Shown here: piece after piece, positions 61,660 through 64,000 of the stretch
Numbering within the stretch: the first letter of the stretch is position 1
Layout: each line of letters opens with the position of its first letter
Source: Microvirga terricola
GTDB lineage: Bacteria > Pseudomonadota > Alphaproteobacteria > Rhizobiales > Beijerinckiaceae
Assembly: GCF_011777495.1 (NCBI RefSeq)
Contig: NZ_JAATJS010000001.1
Coordinates: 310,001-374,000, forward strand
Direction: 5' to 3'
Length of the DNA: 64,000 bases
Made by a program: the position numbers and the translations under genes
The notes under the pieces: model-generated
The model's input: only the letters and a program-made list of their open reading frames with translations
Told to the model about the DNA's origin: nothing
Database searches by the model: none

Positions 61660-62585
61660 CAGGACTCGGTGAACCCTGCAGGCATCCGGGCGCGAAGATC
61701 GAGCCCCGCCTCGCGGCCAAGCGCGGCGGCGTCGGCGGGCGCACCGCGCCGCACGACTTCCAGGCTTTCCGAGCCGTCAGGACGCATCACGAGACCGCGG
61801 ATTTCAAGGTCAGAGCCAACCATACGGGCATGGCCCGCAATCGGCGTGCGACAGGAGCCGTCGAGCACGGTCAGAAAAGCCCGCTCGGCCGCAAGCGCGA
61901 TGCCGGTCGGCGCATCGAGGATCGGCGCGAGAGCCTCCCGCGCCCGCTGATCATCGGTGCGGATGGCGATGGCAATCGCCCCCTGCCCCACTGCCGGCAG
62001 GAAGTCGTCGGTTTCGAGCACCGTCGTCACGTGATCGGTCAGGCCGAGCCGCCGCAGGCCCGCCATGGCGAGCAGGGTCGCGTCGACTTCGCCCCGCTCA
62101 AGCTTGTCGAGCCGCGTCTGCACGTTGCCGCGAAGCAGAGTGACTTTCAGATCCGGCCGCAGGCGGCGGATCTCCGCCTGCCGCCGCAGCGAGGCCGAGC
62201 CGACGACCGCACCGGCGGGCAAATCCCGAAGACTCTTGAAGCGGCGGCTGATGAAGGCATCGCGCACGTCTTCGCGCGGCAGGTAGCCGGCGATCACGAG
62301 GCCCTCCGGCAGAACGGTCGGCAGATCTTTTGCGGAATGGACGGCGAGATTGAGCGAGCCGTCGAGAAGGCCGATATCCAGCTCCTTCGTGAAGAGGCCC
62401 TTGCCGCCTGCTTCCGAGAGCGCGCGATCCTGAATCGTGTCGCCGGTGGTCTTGATGATGGCCAGCGGCAATTGTTCCAGTGTCCAGCCATGGGCGGCGA
62501 CCAGCCGGTTTTGCGTCTCGTGAGCCTGGGCGAGCGCGAGCGGGCTGCCGCGCGTGCCGATGACCAGGGCGGATGAATCGGCCAT
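61659..62585 (-). CDS. hemC: Porphobilinogen deaminase (hydroxymethylbilane synthase)
   Basis: A 308-residue enzyme that assembles four porphobilinogens. The dipyrromethane-binding Cys is in LDGSCRTPIAGHARM; N-terminal VIGTRGSPLALAQAHETQNR and the loop AVHSAKDLPTVLPEGLVIAG are typical. ATG 62585 is chosen over TTG 62606. Divergent from tsaD; the 217-base intergenic region contains a mosaic repeat. Followed directly by hemD. Confidence 0.95.
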   Translation of the reverse strand: MADSSALVIGTRGSPLALAQAHETQNRLVAAHGWTLEQLPLAIIKTTGDTIQDRALSEAGGKGLFTKELDIGLLDGSLNLAVHSAKDLPTVLPEGLVIAGYLPREDVRDAFISRRFKSLRDLPAGAVVGSASLRRQAEIRRLRPDLKVTLLRGNVQTRLDKLERGEVDATLLAMAGLRRLGLTDHVTTVLETDDFLPAVGQGAIAIAIRTDDQRAREALAPILDAPTGIALAAERAFLTVLDGSCRTPIAGHARMVGSDLEIRGLVMRPDGSESLEVVRRGAPADAAALGREAGLDLRARMPAGFTES

Positions 62586-62640
62586 TCCTGTCGTAAACTC
62601 CTGCAAGCGACATCCGATCGTGTCGGGCGCGGCGGACTAT

Positions 62641-62742
62641 AGAGCATGATGCGAAAAAGTGGACGCCACTTTTTCGCGAAAAATCATGCGGTGCCAGAAA
62701 CATAAGAACGCTTTTCGATTCCATCGAAAAGCGAAATGCTCT
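62641..62742. repeat. Intergenic mosaic palindromic repeat, copy 2
   Basis: Bounded by AGAGCAT (62641-62647) and ATGCTCT (62736-62742). It holds a perfect 12-bp stem (GCGAAAAAGTGG with CCACTTTTTCGC, 62651-62677) and a perfect 11-bp stem (CGCTTTTCGAT with ATCGAAAAGCG, 62709-62733). It sits in the hemC/tsaD divergent region and shares its ends and AGTGGAC core with the copy at 57917. Confidence 0.7.
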
Positions 62743-62802
62743 AGGGGGAGGATATGGGGGCGCAAAGCCCGACAATCACCGCGAAGGACCTTGTCGACGA
62801 CC

Positions 62803-63858
62803 ATGCGCATTCTCGGGATTGAGACAACCTGTGACGAAACCGCCGCCGCCGTGGTCGGCGTGAGCTTCGACGGTCGCGGGGAAATTCTCTCCAACGAGGT
62901 TTTGAGCCAAATCGCGGAGCATGCCGCCTATGGTGGCGTGGTGCCGGAAATCGCCGCCCGCGCCCATGTGGAGGTGCTGGACCGCCTGATCGCGCGGGCG
63001 CTCAAAAAAGCCGGTTGCACCATCAAGGACATCGACGGCATCGCCGCCGCCGCAGGTCCCGGCCTGATCGGCGGGGTGCTGGTGGGCCTCACCACAGCCA
63101 AGGCGATGGCGCTCGTGACCCGCAAGCCGCTGATGGCGGTGAACCACCTCGAAGCCCATGCGCTGACCGCGCGGCTGACGGATGGCGTCGGCTTCCCCTA
63201 TCTGCTGCTTCTCGCCTCTGGCGGCCATACCCAGCTCGTCGCGGTGCGCGGCGTCGGCGATTATGTTCGCATCGGCACCACTATCGACGACGCCATCGGC
63301 GAAGCCTTCGACAAGGTCGCGAAGCTTCTGGGCCTGCCCTATCCCGGCGGGCCGCATGTGGAGAAGGAAGCGGCCAAGGGTAACCCCGAGCGCTTCGCCC
63401 TGCCCCGCCCCATGCAGGGTCGCGCGGAGCCGAACTTCTCGCTCTCGGGCCTCAAAACCGCCGTGCGGTTGGAGGCGGAGCGCATCGCCCCCCTGACCCA
63501 GAGCGATGTGGCCGATCTCTGCGCGAGCTTCCAGGCGGCCGTCGTCGACGTGGTGGTGGACCGCACCCGCGTCGCGCTGCGCGCCTTCCGCGACATCGCG
63601 GGCCACCCGACTGCGCTTGTGGTGGCGGGCGGCGTTTCCGCCAATGGGGCCGTGCGCTCCGGCTTGCAGCGGCTTGCGGTCGAGACGGGTCTTCGCCTGA
63701 TCGCGCCGCCGCTCAATCTGTGCGGCGATAACGGCGCGATGATCGCCTGGGCCGGGCTCGAACGCCTGCGGCTCGGCCTGATCGACGATATTGCCGCCCC
63801 TGCCCGCGCCCGCTGGCCGCTTGACACCAGCCGCGACGAGGCCGGAGCCAAAGCCTGA
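62803..63858 (+). CDS. tsaD: tRNA N6-adenosine threonylcarbamoyltransferase
   Basis: A 351-residue TsaD enzyme that completes t6A37 modification of ANN-decoding tRNAs. ATG 62803 gives the standard start [20 protein letters not shown]. The metal-binding HxxxH is in [12 protein letters not shown], followed by [10 protein letters not shown] and SLSGLKTAV near 230. Length is normal. Divergent from hemC and followed by gpsA, a common order in Alphaproteobacteria. Confidence 0.96.
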   Translation: MRILGIETTCDETAAAVVGVSFDGRGEILSNEVLSQIAEHAAYGGVVPEIAARAHVEVLDRLIARALKKAGCTIKDIDGIAAAAGPGLIGGVLVGLTTAKAMALVTRKPLMAVNHLEAHALTARLTDGVGFPYLLLLASGGHTQLVAVRGVGDYVRIGTTIDDAIGEAFDKVAKLLGLPYPGGPHVEKEAAKGNPERFALPRPMQGRAEPNFSLSGLKTAVRLEAERIAPLTQSDVADLCASFQAAVVDVVVDRTRVALRAFRDIAGHPTALVVAGGVSANGAVRSGLQRLAVETGLRLIAPPLNLCGDNGAMIAWAGLERLRLGLIDDIAAPARARWPLDTSRDEAGAKA

Positions 63859-63925
63859 TGCGCCCGTGCCCGGACACAATCCGCATTGGCAGACGTTTCT
63901 CATCCCGAACCCATAGGCCCGTTTC

Positions 63926-64000
63926 ATGAGCGTGATCGGCATTGCAGGAGCAGGAGCCTGGGGCTCGGCCCTGGCGAATGCCGCCGCCTTGGCCGGAAAC
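63926..64000 (+). CDS. gpsA: Glycerol-3-phosphate dehydrogenase (NAD(P)+), 5' end only
   Basis: Twenty-five codons from ATG 63926 to the window edge. The start MSVIGIAGAGAWGSALANAA matches the GxGxWG cofactor motif of GpsA, which supplies glycerol-3-phosphate for phospholipids. The rest is outside the window. The tsaD-gpsA order supports the call. Confidence 0.82.
   Translation, partial: MSVIGIAGAGAWGSALANAAALAGN

Overview
The window looks like a chromosomal segment of an alphaproteobacterium of the order Hyphomicrobiales (Rhizobiales). I base this on the high G+C coding style, the hemC-hemD-mitofilin-like-hemY block divergent from tsaD and gpsA, an isocitrate lyase gene next to a RamB/ScfR-type regulator, intergenic AGAGCAT/ATGCTCT mosaic repeats of a kind common in this order, and RTX proteins. 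I cannot name the genus from sequence alone.

Layout. (1) 1-9.8 kb is accessory DNA: the end of a HerA-type ATPase gene facing an AIPR-family (abortive infection) gene, a DUF2971 gene, a fused scar of a ParB-like gene and a large serine recombinase, a LuxR/LuxI quorum-sensing pair with a 75-codon follower gene, an XRE regulator, a truncated RTX-like gene, and a 690-base gap holding phased 11-bp repeats and a possible small RNA. (2) 9.8-18.2 kb: ankyrin protein, GlcG/HbpS-like protein, FixJ-type two-component pair, amidase, GH16 glycanase, HugZ-like protein, M32 carboxypeptidase. (3) 18.2-30.4 kb: a dipeptide ABC transporter operon divergent from a GntR-led seven-gene catabolic operon that includes a DmpA/BapA-type beta-aminopeptidase and an isoaspartyl peptidase. 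(4) 30.4-34.2 kb: a yehZYXW-type osmoprotectant-like ABC transporter. (5) 34.4-38.3 kb: glyoxylate-shunt locus (aceA, DUF4170, RamB-like regulator) and a class I amidotransferase. (6) 38.7-46.4 kb: single-domain response regulator, FecR-TPR-beta-barrel protein, CHASE2 nucleotide cyclase, RTX protein. (7) 46.7-50.3 kb: CDF transporter, quinone oxidoreductase/Lrp pair, trpS. (8) 50.36-57.77 kb: a 7.4-kb integrated island bounded by a 19-bp direct repeat of the 3' end of tRNA-Thr(CGU). (9) 57.75-64 kb: tRNA-Thr and the heme/tsaD housekeeping block.

How parts fit together. The dpp operon and the facing GntR operon share a control region with a near-perfect 18-bp palindrome, so peptide import and hydrolysis are probably co-regulated. 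The two Ntn/P1 peptidases both act on non-standard (beta or isoaspartyl) peptide bonds, which suggests scavenging of unusual peptides. The island carries a tyrosine integrase, a small serine recombinase, an HUH-like replication/relaxase candidate, small regulators and one large RTX cargo gene, but no phage structural genes. The main unknowns are the island's HUH-like gene, the HerA/AIPR neighbourhood, the FecR/CHASE2 pair, and the possible small RNA near 9.6 kb.
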